Below are positions 1 to 8,123 of a stretch of DNA of 64,000 bases, one piece after another. The notes under the pieces are model-generated. The model did no database searches and was not told where the DNA came from. It worked only from the letters and a program-made list of their open reading frames with translations. The DNA is from CALACW01 sp963627915 (GTDB lineage: Bacteria; Bacillota; Clostridia; Oscillospirales; Acutalibacteraceae), in the NCBI GenBank assembly GCA_963627915.1, contig CAVGCY010000067.1:47683-111682 (forward strand). Reading direction: 5' to 3'. Numbering within the stretch: position 1 is the first letter of the stretch; the number at the start of each line of letters is the position of its first letter. The translations under genes and the position numbers were made by a program.

Positions 1-1
1 G

Positions 2-904
2 GATATCGACAAGCTTTGCGCTTCTCTTAAGGAGAAAGGCGTTACGGGTGTCATTATCGACGTAAAAGACCCGTCGGGATATCTTGCGTTCAGACCGTCC
101 GACATAACGCGTCTGACGTCCGGCGCGCTCAAATATGTAACAGACGATTTCGGTTCTGCGGTGCGTAAATTCGATGAAAATTCAATAAGCGTTTCCGCCT
201 TGTTCAGCTGTTATGCCGATACGTTTGCGTCGAGCTATCTTTCGGACTATTCGGTCAGAACTTCTGCCGATACCGATGAGGACGGAAACAGAACCGGCGC
301 GCTTTGGTATAACGATACATCCGACAGCTACGCATGGCTCGACCCGTTTGTCGACGGGGTTGACGAATATCTTGATTCAATGATATCATATGTTGCCGAC
401 GCGGGAGTTCACGAAATTATATTAAGCGGAGTAAGCGTTCCCGTATGTTCCAATTTTGATTCGGCGGTATTTTCGGACGGCAGCGATATGAACGCCGTCA
501 ACGAGAGGATGGCTTTGTTCGTTAAAAATACGATTGATAAATATTCGTCAAAAACCGCAGTGTCTGTTTTTGTAAGTCTTGCCTCCGTGCTTTCGACGCC
601 TCCCGCAGGCGGTTATCTGCTTAATGAAAAATGCGCGTGCGTTTATGTTGATATGAGATTGTCAAAGCAGCCCGATAACATGAAAATAGATTCGGAAACG
701 TTTGAAAAGCCGTCGGAAAAGCCGTATATGTTTATCTCGAATGCGGCATATGCCTGCGGAAGCGTTATAGCAAAAAGCACGGGCGGAGCAAAAATGGTTC
801 CGCTGATAGAATCAAGCGAGATTTCCGGCGAACAGTCAGCCGCGCTTACGTCTCATGAAATAAATTATTTCGCATTATACAGTGCGGATTCGGATTACAA
901 ATAA
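2..904 (+). CDS. DUF4015-type putative glycoside hydrolase (5' partial)
   Basis: The open frame enters from the left window edge (first full codon at 2), so the true start is outside; a GTG at 161 is internal. The visible N-terminal part contains GVIIDVKDPSGYLAF, which resembles the start of DUF4015 (putative glycosyl hydrolase, TIM-barrel-like) where a conserved V-I-D-V-K-D strand is followed by a glycine. No signal peptide is visible because the N-terminus is missing. The visible 300 residues end 12 bases before a GH3 beta-glucosidase in the same direction, suggesting joint transcription and a role in sugar polymer or envelope glycan processing. The family assignment rests on one motif plus context. 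Confidence 0.6.
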   Translation, partial: DIDKLCASLKEKGVTGVIIDVKDPSGYLAFRPSDITRLTSGALKYVTDDFGSAVRKFDENSISVSALFSCYADTFASSYLSDYSVRTSADTDEDGNRTGALWYNDTSDSYAWLDPFVDGVDEYLDSMISYVADAGVHEIILSGVSVPVCSNFDSAVFSDGSDMNAVNERMALFVKNTIDKYSSKTAVSVFVSLASVLSTPPAGGYLLNEKCACVYVDMRLSKQPDNMKIDSETFEKPSEKPYMFISNAAYACGSVIAKSTGGAKMVPLIESSEISGEQSAALTSHEINYFALYSADSDYK

Positions 905-916
905 GGGGTGTGAACT

Positions 917-3382
917 TTGGGTAAGAAGAAAATCAGCGTTCGGGAAGAAAAAGACAATACAATGACCCTTGACGAGCTTGTTGCGCTTTTGACTCTCGAT
1001 GAAAAAATATCGCTCGTTTCGGGCAAGGATTTCTGGAGGACGGTCAATATTGACAGGCTTCATATTCCGTCGATAATGCTAAGCGACGGACCGCACGGAC
1101 TGCGCAAACAGCCCGACGGAGGAGATCATCTCGGCGTAAGCAAGTCGATTACCGCCGTATGCTTCCCCGCCGCGAGCGCATTGGCGGCGTCGTTTGACAA
1201 AAAATTGGTGTACGAAACGGGCAGAACGCTCGGCGAGGAATGTCAGGCGGAGGATATCGCCGTACTGTTAGGTCCTGCGGTTAATATCAAGCGTTCTCCT
1301 CTGGGCGGACGAAATTTCGAGTATTTTTCCGAGGATCCCTATCTTACCGGAGAGCTTGCGTCTTCGTATATCGACGGCGTACAATCGACGGGTACGGGTA
1401 CGTCGCTGAAGCATTTTGCCGTCAATAATCAGGAAAAACGCCGTATGACGGTAAGCGCCGAGACTGACGAGCGCACTCTCAGGGAAATATATTTAAAAGG
1501 CTTTGAAACCGCAGTTAAGAGAAGCAATCCGCGTTCGGTTATGTGTTCGTACAACAGAGTCAACGGCGAACAGATTTCCGAATCAAATCTGTTCCTGACC
1601 GATATACTCAGAAACGAATGGGGATATAAAGGCTTTGTCGTTTCCGACTGGGGCGCCGTAAAGGACAGAAGCAAGGGACTTAAGGCCGGTCTTGATCTTG
1701 AAATGCCGGCAAGCTTCGGCATCGGAGAACGTAATATAAGAAAAGCGTTAAAAGAAGGCTCAATCGAGGAGTCTGACCTTGATAAATCGTGCAGGAGAAT
1801 ATTAAACGCCGTATTTAAATATAAGCAGAACAGACAGAACTTTGAATTTGACAGAGAGGCTCATCACGAGATAGCTAAAAAAATCGCGCTCAACACTGCG
1901 GTTCTTCTTAAAAACGATAATTCCGTTCTGCCTCTCAATGAGAAAAAAACGACCGCGTTTATAGGCGAATTTGCCGAAAAACCGCGTTATCAGGGCGGCG
2001 GAAGTTCTCATATAAGATCATATAGGGTCAGCGGAATTATCGACAGCGTCAAGGATAATCCGAGGGTTAAATATGCACGCGGATTTGACTGTACATCCGA
2101 TAAAATCGATGAAAATCTGATAAAAGAGGCCGTCGTGCTTGCCGCCGACTGCGATACGGCGGTTATATTCGCCGGACTTCCCGACAGCTATGAGTCGGAA
2201 GGCTTTGACAGAAAGCATATGAGATTGCCCGAAAATCAGAACAGGCTTATAAAAGAAGTATGCGGCGTGCAGAAAAACGTTGTCGTCGTGCTTCACAACG
2301 GTTCTCCCGTCGAAATGCCGTGGATAGATTCCGTGTCGTCCGTGCTTGAGTGTTATCTCGGCGGCGAGGCTGTCGGCGAAGCTCAGTACGATTTGCTTTT
2401 CGGCAGGGTTGCCCCGTCGGGCAAGCTTCCCGAAACGTTTCCGCTGAGACTTGCGGATTCGCCGTGCTACGAGTATTTTCCGGGTACTGCCGACACGTCC
2501 GAGTATAGGGAGAGTATCTACGTCGGATACAGATATTATTCGACTTTTTCAAAAAAGGTTCTTTTCCCGTTCGGTCACGGACTGTCGTATACAAAATTCA
2601 AGTATTCCGATATAAAAACGGACAATAAAAATATATTTGAAAATCACGGTGCAAACGTCAGCGTTACAATTACCAATATCGGTTCATGTCCCGGAGCGGA
2701 GGCCGTGCAGCTTTATGTAAGCCCGCTTGACAGACAGGTATTTTCAAGCCGTATCGAGCTTAAGGGATTTGAAAAGGTATTCCTTGACCCCGGAGAGAGC
2801 AGGAGCGTAACGTTCCGTCTTACCCCCGATGATTTTTCATATTACAACGTAAACGAGAAATCGTTTGTCTGCCAGAACGGAAGCTACGATATTTTAATAG
2901 GTTCTTCCAGCGAGGATATACGTCTGCGCGACAGATTTATTTTAAGCGGATTTAAAAACTGTGACAGTCCGTATTCAAACGAGATAAATAAAATTTATTC
3001 TTCTCCCGGCGTATCCTCTCTTACGCACGGCGACTTTGAATCTCTCACGGGAAGAAAAATCGAAACCGATATTCCTTCTCTGCCCCTTACGATTAATAAT
3101 TCGATAGGCGACGCTCTCGGCACGCCCCATGCGGACAGAATAGAGGCTGTTGTAAAGCTTTTCGCACCCGTCGTCGGAGGAAAAAACGATTCGGAAATGA
3201 TTGTTTCCGGCGCAATGGAAATGCCGATTCGTTCGCTTGTTGCAATGAGCGGAGGTATGTTTAATGAGAAAATGGGCGAAGCGATAGTCGATTTTCTTAA
3301 CGGTAAAAAGCTTGCGCCGTGTCTTGCAAAGCTTGTTTCGGCAAAATTCAGCGTGGGAAAGGTCGACAGCGATGAAAAATAA
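917..3382 (+). CDS. Glycoside hydrolase family 3 beta-glucosidase-like enzyme
   Basis: An 821-residue GH3 enzyme that would hydrolyse terminal beta-linked sugars from oligosaccharides or glycosides. Domain order is the family norm: N-terminal (beta/alpha)8 domain with LSDGPHG and KHFAVN-type substrate motifs, the nucleophile motif SDWGA (Asp244), an alpha/beta sandwich domain from about residue 310, and a C-terminal fibronectin III-like domain from about 575. No signal peptide is visible, so it is probably cytoplasmic. The TTG at 917 is preferred because AAGGGGTG lies just upstream; the next in-frame ATG is residue 16. The last 11 bases overlap the following LRR gene. The exact substrate cannot be read from the sequence. 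Confidence 0.92.
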   Translation: MGKKKISVREEKDNTMTLDELVALLTLDEKISLVSGKDFWRTVNIDRLHIPSIMLSDGPHGLRKQPDGGDHLGVSKSITAVCFPAASALAASFDKKLVYETGRTLGEECQAEDIAVLLGPAVNIKRSPLGGRNFEYFSEDPYLTGELASSYIDGVQSTGTGTSLKHFAVNNQEKRRMTVSAETDERTLREIYLKGFETAVKRSNPRSVMCSYNRVNGEQISESNLFLTDILRNEWGYKGFVVSDWGAVKDRSKGLKAGLDLEMPASFGIGERNIRKALKEGSIEESDLDKSCRRILNAVFKYKQNRQNFEFDREAHHEIAKKIALNTAVLLKNDNSVLPLNEKKTTAFIGEFAEKPRYQGGGSSHIRSYRVSGIIDSVKDNPRVKYARGFDCTSDKIDENLIKEAVVLAADCDTAVIFAGLPDSYESEGFDRKHMRLPENQNRLIKEVCGVQKNVVVVLHNGSPVEMPWIDSVSSVLECYLGGEAVGEAQYDLLFGRVAPSGKLPETFPLRLADSPCYEYFPGTADTSEYRESIYVGYRYYSTFSKKVLFPFGHGLSYTKFKYSDIKTDNKNIFENHGANVSVTITNIGSCPGAEAVQLYVSPLDRQVFSSRIELKGFEKVFLDPGESRSVTFRLTPDDFSYYNVNEKSFVCQNGSYDILIGSSSEDIRLRDRFILSGFKNCDSPYSNEINKIYSSPGVSSLTHGDFESLTGRKIETDIPSLPLTINNSIGDALGTPHADRIEAVVKLFAPVVGGKNDSEMIVSGAMEMPIRSLVAMSGGMFNEKMGEAIVDFLNGKKLAPCLAKLVSAKFSVGKVDSDEK

Positions 3383-4214
3383 AAAAAGCATTATAATTCT
3401 TGTCATAGTCATTATTTTAGGTATTGCGGCGGGATTGATTATAAACAGGTTTCGTTCTCCGACCGAAGATAATGAGCCTACCGGCGAACCGACGAGCAAG
3501 ACCGCATGGGAAAACGGCATGGAGGATAATATCCCCATTGTAAACGGCTCCGGTTTTAAGGGTTACAGTGAAAATGTAAAAAACAGCTATACATCGGTTA
3601 AGTTTGACGATGGCGTTATTTCAATCGACTCCGAGGCGTTCAGAAACTGCGCGTCTCTTTCCGAAATTATAATACCCGATACCGTTACATCAATCGGAGA
3701 TTTTGCGTTTTCCGGCTGTTCGGGACTTACAAAGGTCGTAATTCCCGACTCCGTTACATCTATAGGCAGGTATGCTTTTTCCGACTGCATTTCTCTGTCG
3801 GACGCAAAGCTCCCTTCAAAGCTTACGATTCTTGACGAAAGCGCATTTTCGTGCTGTATATCGCTTAAGGACGTAACGGTTCCGTCTACGCTTAAAATCG
3901 TAGGGGACAGCGCATTTGCTCAGTGCGGTATTGAAAATCTCGTCATAGAGGACGGAGTGGAAAAAATTGATCCGAACGCGTTTGCGTATACGAGTATAAA
4001 ATCCGTTTTAATTCCCGATTCGGTAACGTTTATTGGTGCGGGCGCATTTTCACTTTGCTCCGAGCTTGAAAAAATCGAGGGAATGAACAAGGTTGAATTT
4101 GCGGGCGCAAGAGCCTTTGCGGACTGTCCGAAGCTTACGGATATAAATCTGCCGTCCTCGGCGGAGGTTGACGCTTCGGCGTTTGAAGGCAGCGAAAACG
4201 TAAAGAATAATTAA
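3372..4214 (+). CDS. BspA-type leucine-rich-repeat protein, membrane anchored
   Basis: A 280-residue protein with a hydrophobic N-terminal segment (residues about 5-25, IIILVIVIILGIAAGL) that should act as signal anchor, followed by repeats of the BspA/LRR_5 type, such as IPDTVTSIGDFAFSGCSGL and IPDSVTSIGRYAFSDC, each about 23 residues. These repeats usually form a curved beta solenoid on the cell surface and bind proteins or glycans. The ATG at 3372 follows GGAAAGG at a good distance and overlaps the GH3 gene by 11 bases, indicating translational coupling. An upstream extension to 3312 in the same frame lies inside the GH3 gene and has no ribosome-binding site. Confidence 0.85.
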   Translation: MKNKKSIIILVIVIILGIAAGLIINRFRSPTEDNEPTGEPTSKTAWENGMEDNIPIVNGSGFKGYSENVKNSYTSVKFDDGVISIDSEAFRNCASLSEIIIPDTVTSIGDFAFSGCSGLTKVVIPDSVTSIGRYAFSDCISLSDAKLPSKLTILDESAFSCCISLKDVTVPSTLKIVGDSAFAQCGIENLVIEDGVEKIDPNAFAYTSIKSVLIPDSVTFIGAGAFSLCSELEKIEGMNKVEFAGARAFADCPKLTDINLPSSAEVDASAFEGSENVKNN

Positions 4215-4240
4215 ACCCCGTAAAAATAAAATAAATATGC

Positions 4241-4265
4241 GGACGGCGATGTCACATCGCCGTCC
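4241..4265. terminator. Convergent hairpin terminator
   Basis: A 12-bp perfect inverted repeat (GGACGGCGATGT / ACATCGCCGTCC) with almost no loop, followed by GTTGTTTT. It sits between the end of the LRR gene on the plus strand and the end of the spoIIP transcript on the minus strand, so it could serve both. Confidence 0.7.
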
Positions 4266-4318
4266 ATGTTGTTTTAATCCGAAAATATTGCCCCCGCCGG
4301 GTTAATCGTAAAGACAGG

Positions 4319-4477
4319 TTAAGCTGAAAATCTTACGATTTGTCCCTGTTTCTTTGATTCGACGTACTGTGTTCCCGCTTTTGCCGTCATCACGCCCGCC
4401 GCGGTAAAAAAGGCGAAGCTTAAGAATGCGGTTATTACCGCGCAGACGTACAGTATTCGTTTATATTCATTCTTCAT
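4319..4477 (-). CDS. Small membrane peptide, 52 residues, coupled to spoIIP
   Basis: Translation from the ATG at 4477 gives 52 residues: a short basic N-terminus (MKNEYKR), one hydrophobic helix at about residues 8-30, then a polar tail ending GQIVRFSA. The ATG lies 9 bases after GGAGG, a strong ribosome-binding site located inside the end of spoIIP, and the start overlaps the spoIIP coding end by 11 bases. That arrangement implies co-translation with the sporulation gene. No family is recognised. A role in the mother cell or forespore membrane during engulfment is only an inference from position. Confidence 0.7.
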   Translation of the reverse strand: MKNEYKRILYVCAVITAFLSFAFFTAAGVMTAKAGTQYVESKKQGQIVRFSA

Positions 4478-5597
4478 TTATACATTCCTCCAGCAGACTG
4501 CCGAGCGCATTTCCGACATAATTCGCGCTTCTGACAGCTTCACCAAGCGTATTTGCGTCCGTCCCGAATTCGAGAAGAAGCGAATACGGCGTTACGTCCA
4601 TATTGTACTGTCTTCTTGCAAAGAAAATCGGACGCATGAGCGATTCAAATTCATCCTGCACCGACTTTTGAAGAGCAAGCGCGAATGCAAGATTCTCCTC
4701 CCAGTTCGGAAAATCGGTAATCGACCCTTCTTCGCGCCCGGTTATAATCATAACCTGCGCCGCTTTTTCTCCGTTTATGTTTGCCGTGGGTTTATACCTG
4801 TCGTTGTTGTCGGCGTATATCGCGTCGCGGTGAACGTCGAGCGTAACTTTTATTGACGGATATTCACTGAGATATTTTTGAACCGCTTCTCTCGAACGGT
4901 CGTACGAGCCGGAATACGACGAGTCGTAAATATTTTCATCATGAATTACCGTAAAGCCCTTTTCGTTAAGAACGCGCGTCAGTTCCGTTCCGATTCGTAT
5001 CATGTTAAGAGCCGGGTCGCTGTTTCGGCTCTGCCACTTTTCCGAATAAACGCCGTTGTCGAGCAGCTTGTAGCATTCTGTCGTATGCGTGTGATATATA
5101 AGAACGCAGGGCTGCGATTTGTCCTCGATTTCGAGCGATGTAAAATTCTCCGCCATTTTTTCAAAATCGGGTTTCTCTCCGTTCGTAGCGTTTTGAATCA
5201 AAACGTTTCCGACTGCGTCCGTCGCCTTTGTTTCGGACATATCTTTCTCAATAACTTTGCCGCTGTCGGGGTAAAGTCCCTCGTTGTATGCGGTTTCGGC
5301 TTTTTTCTCAGCCTTTGAAATATCGGAATACGGATCCTCCGGCTCGTCGAGAACATTATCGCGCGCGGGATCGTCAAGCCGAATATCCGCGTCGGGCAGG
5401 ACGCAGTTTATAATATATTTTTCGACGTTTTCTATTCTTTCATACGGCATTGCAATCTCTGCACACAGCCTTGTAAACGCGCCGGGGGATTCGTCCGCGT
5501 TCAACTCCGAACGAAGAATAAACGGAGTCGGTAAAAATAAAATAATTGCCAAAACGGAAATGAGCGCGTCTTTCCTTAAGGATTTTTTTTGATTCAT
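4467..5597 (-). CDS. spoIIP: Stage II sporulation protein P (peptidoglycan hydrolase)
   Basis: A 376-residue SpoIIP, the amidase/endopeptidase that with SpoIID and SpoIIM thins septal peptidoglycan to drive engulfment. It has one N-terminal membrane segment (about residues 12-28) and an extracellular catalytic domain in the second half. Visible family motifs include IYHTHTTECY (about 166), VTLDVHRDA, NWEENLAFA and LLLEFGTDANT, supplying the zinc-binding His and catalytic Glu residues. The ATG at 5597 is chosen because GGGAGGAG precedes it by 7 bases; a longer frame to 5666 lacks such a site. It lies downstream of gpr in the arrangement also found in Bacillus, next to divergent rpsT. Confidence 0.93.
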   Translation of the reverse strand: MNQKKSLRKDALISVLAIILFLPTPFILRSELNADESPGAFTRLCAEIAMPYERIENVEKYIINCVLPDADIRLDDPARDNVLDEPEDPYSDISKAEKKAETAYNEGLYPDSGKVIEKDMSETKATDAVGNVLIQNATNGEKPDFEKMAENFTSLEIEDKSQPCVLIYHTHTTECYKLLDNGVYSEKWQSRNSDPALNMIRIGTELTRVLNEKGFTVIHDENIYDSSYSGSYDRSREAVQKYLSEYPSIKVTLDVHRDAIYADNNDRYKPTANINGEKAAQVMIITGREEGSITDFPNWEENLAFALALQKSVQDEFESLMRPIFFARRQYNMDVTPYSLLLEFGTDANTLGEAVRSANYVGNALGSLLEECINEE

Positions 5598-5667
5598 TCC
5601 GACTCCTCCCGGACTGATTTTATACAGTCTTATCTGTAAAAAATATGCGCCGGGACGGAGAAACATT

Positions 5668-6519
5668 CTACATGAGGGTCAGCATTTCCTCTGCCGTGAT
5701 ATCGTTTTGCAGCGCGCAGTTTATCGCAAGGGCAATAAGCTTTGCTCCTCTGTTTACTATTATGTCCGACTCTCTCGGACAGACTATCATTTCTAAAAAA
5801 TCTCCGTCGTTTTTTGAATCCGTTTCATCGGCAATGTTTTTTGCGCTTATGACGGTAGGAATCCCTATTGAGATTACGGGGATTCCTATTGTTTTTTCGC
5901 TGATTTCGGCGCGTCTGTTTCCGACTCCCGAGCCGGGAGAAATGCCGGTTGTGCTTATCTGAACCGTGCTTGCAAGTCTTGAAAGCTTCATGGCGGCGAG
6001 CGCGTCGACGGCTATTATCGCAGAGGGCTTGACTTTCTGCGCAAGACCTTTTATAATTTCCGATGTTTCTATTCCCGTTTTCCCGAGCACTCCCGGGGTT
6101 ACGGCGCATACGCTCCGAAGATGAGGCATTCCGATATCTTTTTTTAATTCTTCCGTAATGTGGCGCGTCGCGAATATCATAGATGCGCACATGGGACCCA
6201 GCGCGTCGGCGGTTATTTCGTCGTTGCCGAGTCCAACCGTCATTATACAACCGTCGCTCGGCAGAACGCTTTTTATTTCCTCTGTCAATGCGGACAGCCT
6301 TCCGTCGAGAAGCTGCGAGTCATGAGAAAACGACGGAACTTCAATAGTTATATACCGTCCGCGCGGTTTGCCTATGGCGCGTTCGCCCTCCTCGGAAACA
6401 ACTCTTATTTCATTTACCTTCGCATCTTGGTAATCTCTGGTTTCGCTCTCTACTCCGTTAATTTTTCCCGTACCCAGAAGCGCGCGCCGTTCGAGCGCGA
6501 TATCCGTTAGAAATTTCAT
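5668..6519 (-). CDS. gpr: Germination protease GPR
   Basis: A 283-residue GPR, the aspartic-like protease that degrades small acid-soluble proteins when spores germinate. The N-terminus carries the zymogen region with TDIALE, which in the family is the propeptide cleavage area. The active-site region GLGNDEITADALGP and the IIAVDALAAMK segment hold the two aspartates expected for GPR. It is at the short end of the family (Bacillus GPR is near 370 residues), as is common in Clostridia. The ATG at 6519 follows GGGAGGAAT. The gene is read with spoIIP, 70 bases downstream. Confidence 0.93.
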   Translation of the reverse strand: MKFLTDIALERRALLGTGKINGVESETRDYQDAKVNEIRVVSEEGERAIGKPRGRYITIEVPSFSHDSQLLDGRLSALTEEIKSVLPSDGCIMTVGLGNDEITADALGPMCASMIFATRHITEELKKDIGMPHLRSVCAVTPGVLGKTGIETSEIIKGLAQKVKPSAIIAVDALAAMKLSRLASTVQISTTGISPGSGVGNRRAEISEKTIGIPVISIGIPTVISAKNIADETDSKNDGDFLEMIVCPRESDIIVNRGAKLIALAINCALQNDITAEEMLTLM

Positions 6520-6586
6520 TATTATTCCTCCCTTTTATTATTTGCCCCTCAGGTAAAAGAATATTTCAGATTTTTTTAAAAAGTTA

Positions 6587-6618
6587 TTGCAATTCGGACG
6601 TTTAAGTGGTATTATAAT
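6587..6618 (+). promoter_or_regulatory. Probable sigma-A promoter of rpsT
   Basis: TTGCAA at 6587-6592, a 17-base spacer, then TATTAT at 6610-6615; an overlapping TATAAT at 6613-6618 would give a 20-base spacer. It lies just ahead of the rpsT ribosome-binding site. Confidence 0.65.
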
Positions 6619-6647
6619 AAACTGTATAAGACGAAGGAGGTGTCATG

Positions 6648-6911
6648 ATGCCTAATATTAAATCAGCGAAGAAACGCGTACTTGTTAATAAGACAAAGGC
6701 AGCCCGTAATAAGTCTGCAAATTCTGCTCTTAAAACCGCTCTTAAGAAAGCTAATGCTGCTATCGATACGAACGCGGCCGATAAAGCAGACGCAGTTAAA
6801 GCCGCAGAGAAGAAAATTGACCAGGCAGTTGCTAAGGGACTTATCCATAAGAACAATGCTGCCCGTAAAAAGTCTGCTCTTGCAGTAAAGCTTAATAAAT
6901 CAAACGCTTGA
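6648..6911 (+). CDS. rpsT: 30S ribosomal protein S20
   Basis: An 87-residue basic protein starting MPNIKSAKKRVLVN, the hallmark of S20, which binds 16S rRNA and helps assemble the small subunit. Length fits the family (about 85-90). Two consecutive ATG codons occur at 6645 and 6648 after AGGAGG; 6648 is chosen because S20 normally begins MPNIKSA. The divergent neighbours gpr-spoIIP reproduce the rpsT/gpr/spoIIP order known from Bacillus. It is likely co-transcribed with the 58-residue gene at 6960 up to the hairpin at 7173. Confidence 0.97.
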   Translation: MPNIKSAKKRVLVNKTKAARNKSANSALKTALKKANAAIDTNAADKADAVKAAEKKIDQAVAKGLIHKNNAARKKSALAVKLNKSNA

Positions 6912-6959
6912 TTTTTCCGGCGTTCGTTTTGCATTTATCAACGAAAGGATGGTTTCCAA

Positions 6960-7136
6960 ATGAAAAAGTTACTTAAAGTTATCGCTGTTATCTCTGCCAT
7001 CGCAGGCGTAGCCGCAGCGGTTTATTTTGCCGTTAAGAAATTCACGGAGAAAAAACAGCAGATCGGAAATAATGAGGAGAACTACGTTTCCTGCTCATGC
7101 TGCGATGAGGAGTTTATCTCCGAGACAGTAGCCTGA
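6960..7136 (+). CDS. Small membrane protein with CSCC motif, 58 residues
   Basis: A complete frame with GAAAGGATG just upstream. Residues 2-24 are a basic start plus hydrophobic helix (KKLLKVIAVISAIAGVAA), followed by a charged stretch and a cysteine cluster YVSCSCCDEEF near the C-terminus. The single helix and acidic, cysteine-bearing tail suggest a membrane-anchored peptide, perhaps metal or thiol binding. No family is recognised. It lies 48 bases after rpsT and before the hairpin at 7173, so it probably shares the rpsT transcript. Confidence 0.7.
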   Translation: MKKLLKVIAVISAIAGVAAAVYFAVKKFTEKKQQIGNNEENYVSCSCCDEEFISETVA

Positions 7137-7172
7137 TCTGATTTCGCTTGAGTTGGTATATGAAAAGTTAAA

Positions 7173-7230
7173 GAAGGACCGTGCGAATGCACGGTCCTTC
7201 AGCATGTCAAAAACTGCTTTTCGACATGCT
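7173..7230 (+). terminator. Tandem hairpins ending the rpsT transcript
   Basis: First hairpin: GAAGGACCGTGC, loop GAAT, GCACGGTCCTTC (7173-7200), a perfect 12-bp stem. Directly after it, AGCATGTC at 7201 and GACATGCT ending at 7230 form a second stem with A-rich and T-rich inner arms. Neither has a long U tract. Bases 7231-7376 hold only AT-rich sequence with a T-rich run near 7308-7330. Confidence 0.6.
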
Positions 7231-7376
7231 GTGAGACTATTGGGAATGCGCCTTAATTTTTATCGGCAGTGATAGCAGTAATTATAAAATCTTAAATCGA
7301 AGAACTGTTTTTTTGTTTTATTTTTTTTCGGATTTTTAAATTTATTTTAAGATATGAAAAAAACCAAGACGATAAC

Positions 7377-7405
7377 TTGACTTCATTTTGTATATTTATT
7401 AAAAT
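7377..7405 (+). promoter_or_regulatory. Sigma-A promoter of the seven-gene surface cluster
   Basis: TTGACT at 7377-7382, 17-base spacer, TAAAAT at 7400-7405, about 55 bases before the ATG at 7461. No other clear promoter or terminator is visible until 20032, so this is the likely promoter of the whole 7461-19922 unit. Confidence 0.7.
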
Positions 7406-7460
7406 AAACTTAGAGAGATATTGCTAAAAATGCGGATGGTGCGGGACGGGAGTTTTTCGT

Positions 7461-8123
7461 ATGAATGCCATAATAATATCAAATATATCCTTGCTTGTCT
7501 GTGCCCTGGCGGGATTTGCCTACGGTTTGATTATGATGTACAGAAAGAAACAGCCGTTGTATTTTAAGCTGATGGTTTTTCCGATTGCGTGTCAGGTCTT
7601 TGTGCGTGCGTTTTATGTGATAACGCTTTTATGCTACGGCGAACTGCCGAATACGTTCAATCTCGGATTGTTTGGTTTTGCGGCGTTTCTCCTGTTCCTG
7701 TATTTGCCGAACGTTGGGGTAATGGATCATTTGCTTGATGAAAAAAGGAAGGGCTTTACAAAGCAGAAGCTTCTTTCTTTGATTGTTCCGTTTGCTGAGC
7801 TTGCGGCGGCGGTTTTTGTTTTCTTTGCCGAATCCGTTTCGCCTTCCGTCCGTATTACCTTTGCGGTTCTGACGGTTATTGCGGGCTTCGCCGGATATTT
7901 CAACATGAAGCATCTGCTTATTCCCGACGTTGAGGACGGTATTTTAAAGGCTTTGAAAAAATTCAATTTGATCTGTGTTCTGCTTGAAATTTTCACACTT
8001 GCGGAGGTCGGATTTTATTATCTGAATTTTGAAGGACTTATTGTTATACAGATACTGCTCGGTATTTTATATATCGCATTTCTGCCGTTTCTTAATAAGG
8101 AGATAAAAAAATGGATTCAATGA
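7461..8123 (+). CDS. Multi-pass membrane protein, unknown
   Basis: A 220-residue, very hydrophobic protein with about seven predicted transmembrane helices separated by short loops (for example residues 5-25, 35-58, 65-83, 103-122, 130-148, 170-188 and 195-212). No family motif is recognised. The ATG at 7461 follows GGGAG. The gene overlaps the PrsW-like protease gene by 13 bases, so the two proteins are probably made in fixed ratio and may act together. It is the first gene of the surface-protein cluster. A sensor or protease-partner role is an inference from position only. Confidence 0.75.
   Translation: MNAIIISNISLLVCALAGFAYGLIMMYRKKQPLYFKLMVFPIACQVFVRAFYVITLLCYGELPNTFNLGLFGFAAFLLFLYLPNVGVMDHLLDEKRKGFTKQKLLSLIVPFAELAAAVFVFFAESVSPSVRITFAVLTVIAGFAGYFNMKHLLIPDVEDGILKALKKFNLICVLLEIFTLAEVGFYYLNFEGLIVIQILLGILYIAFLPFLNKEIKKWIQ

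Noticed and set aside
2975..3538. A 187-residue open frame on the minus strand
   Set aside because: It runs antisense over the junction of the GH3 and LRR genes, both clearly real, and resembles no family.
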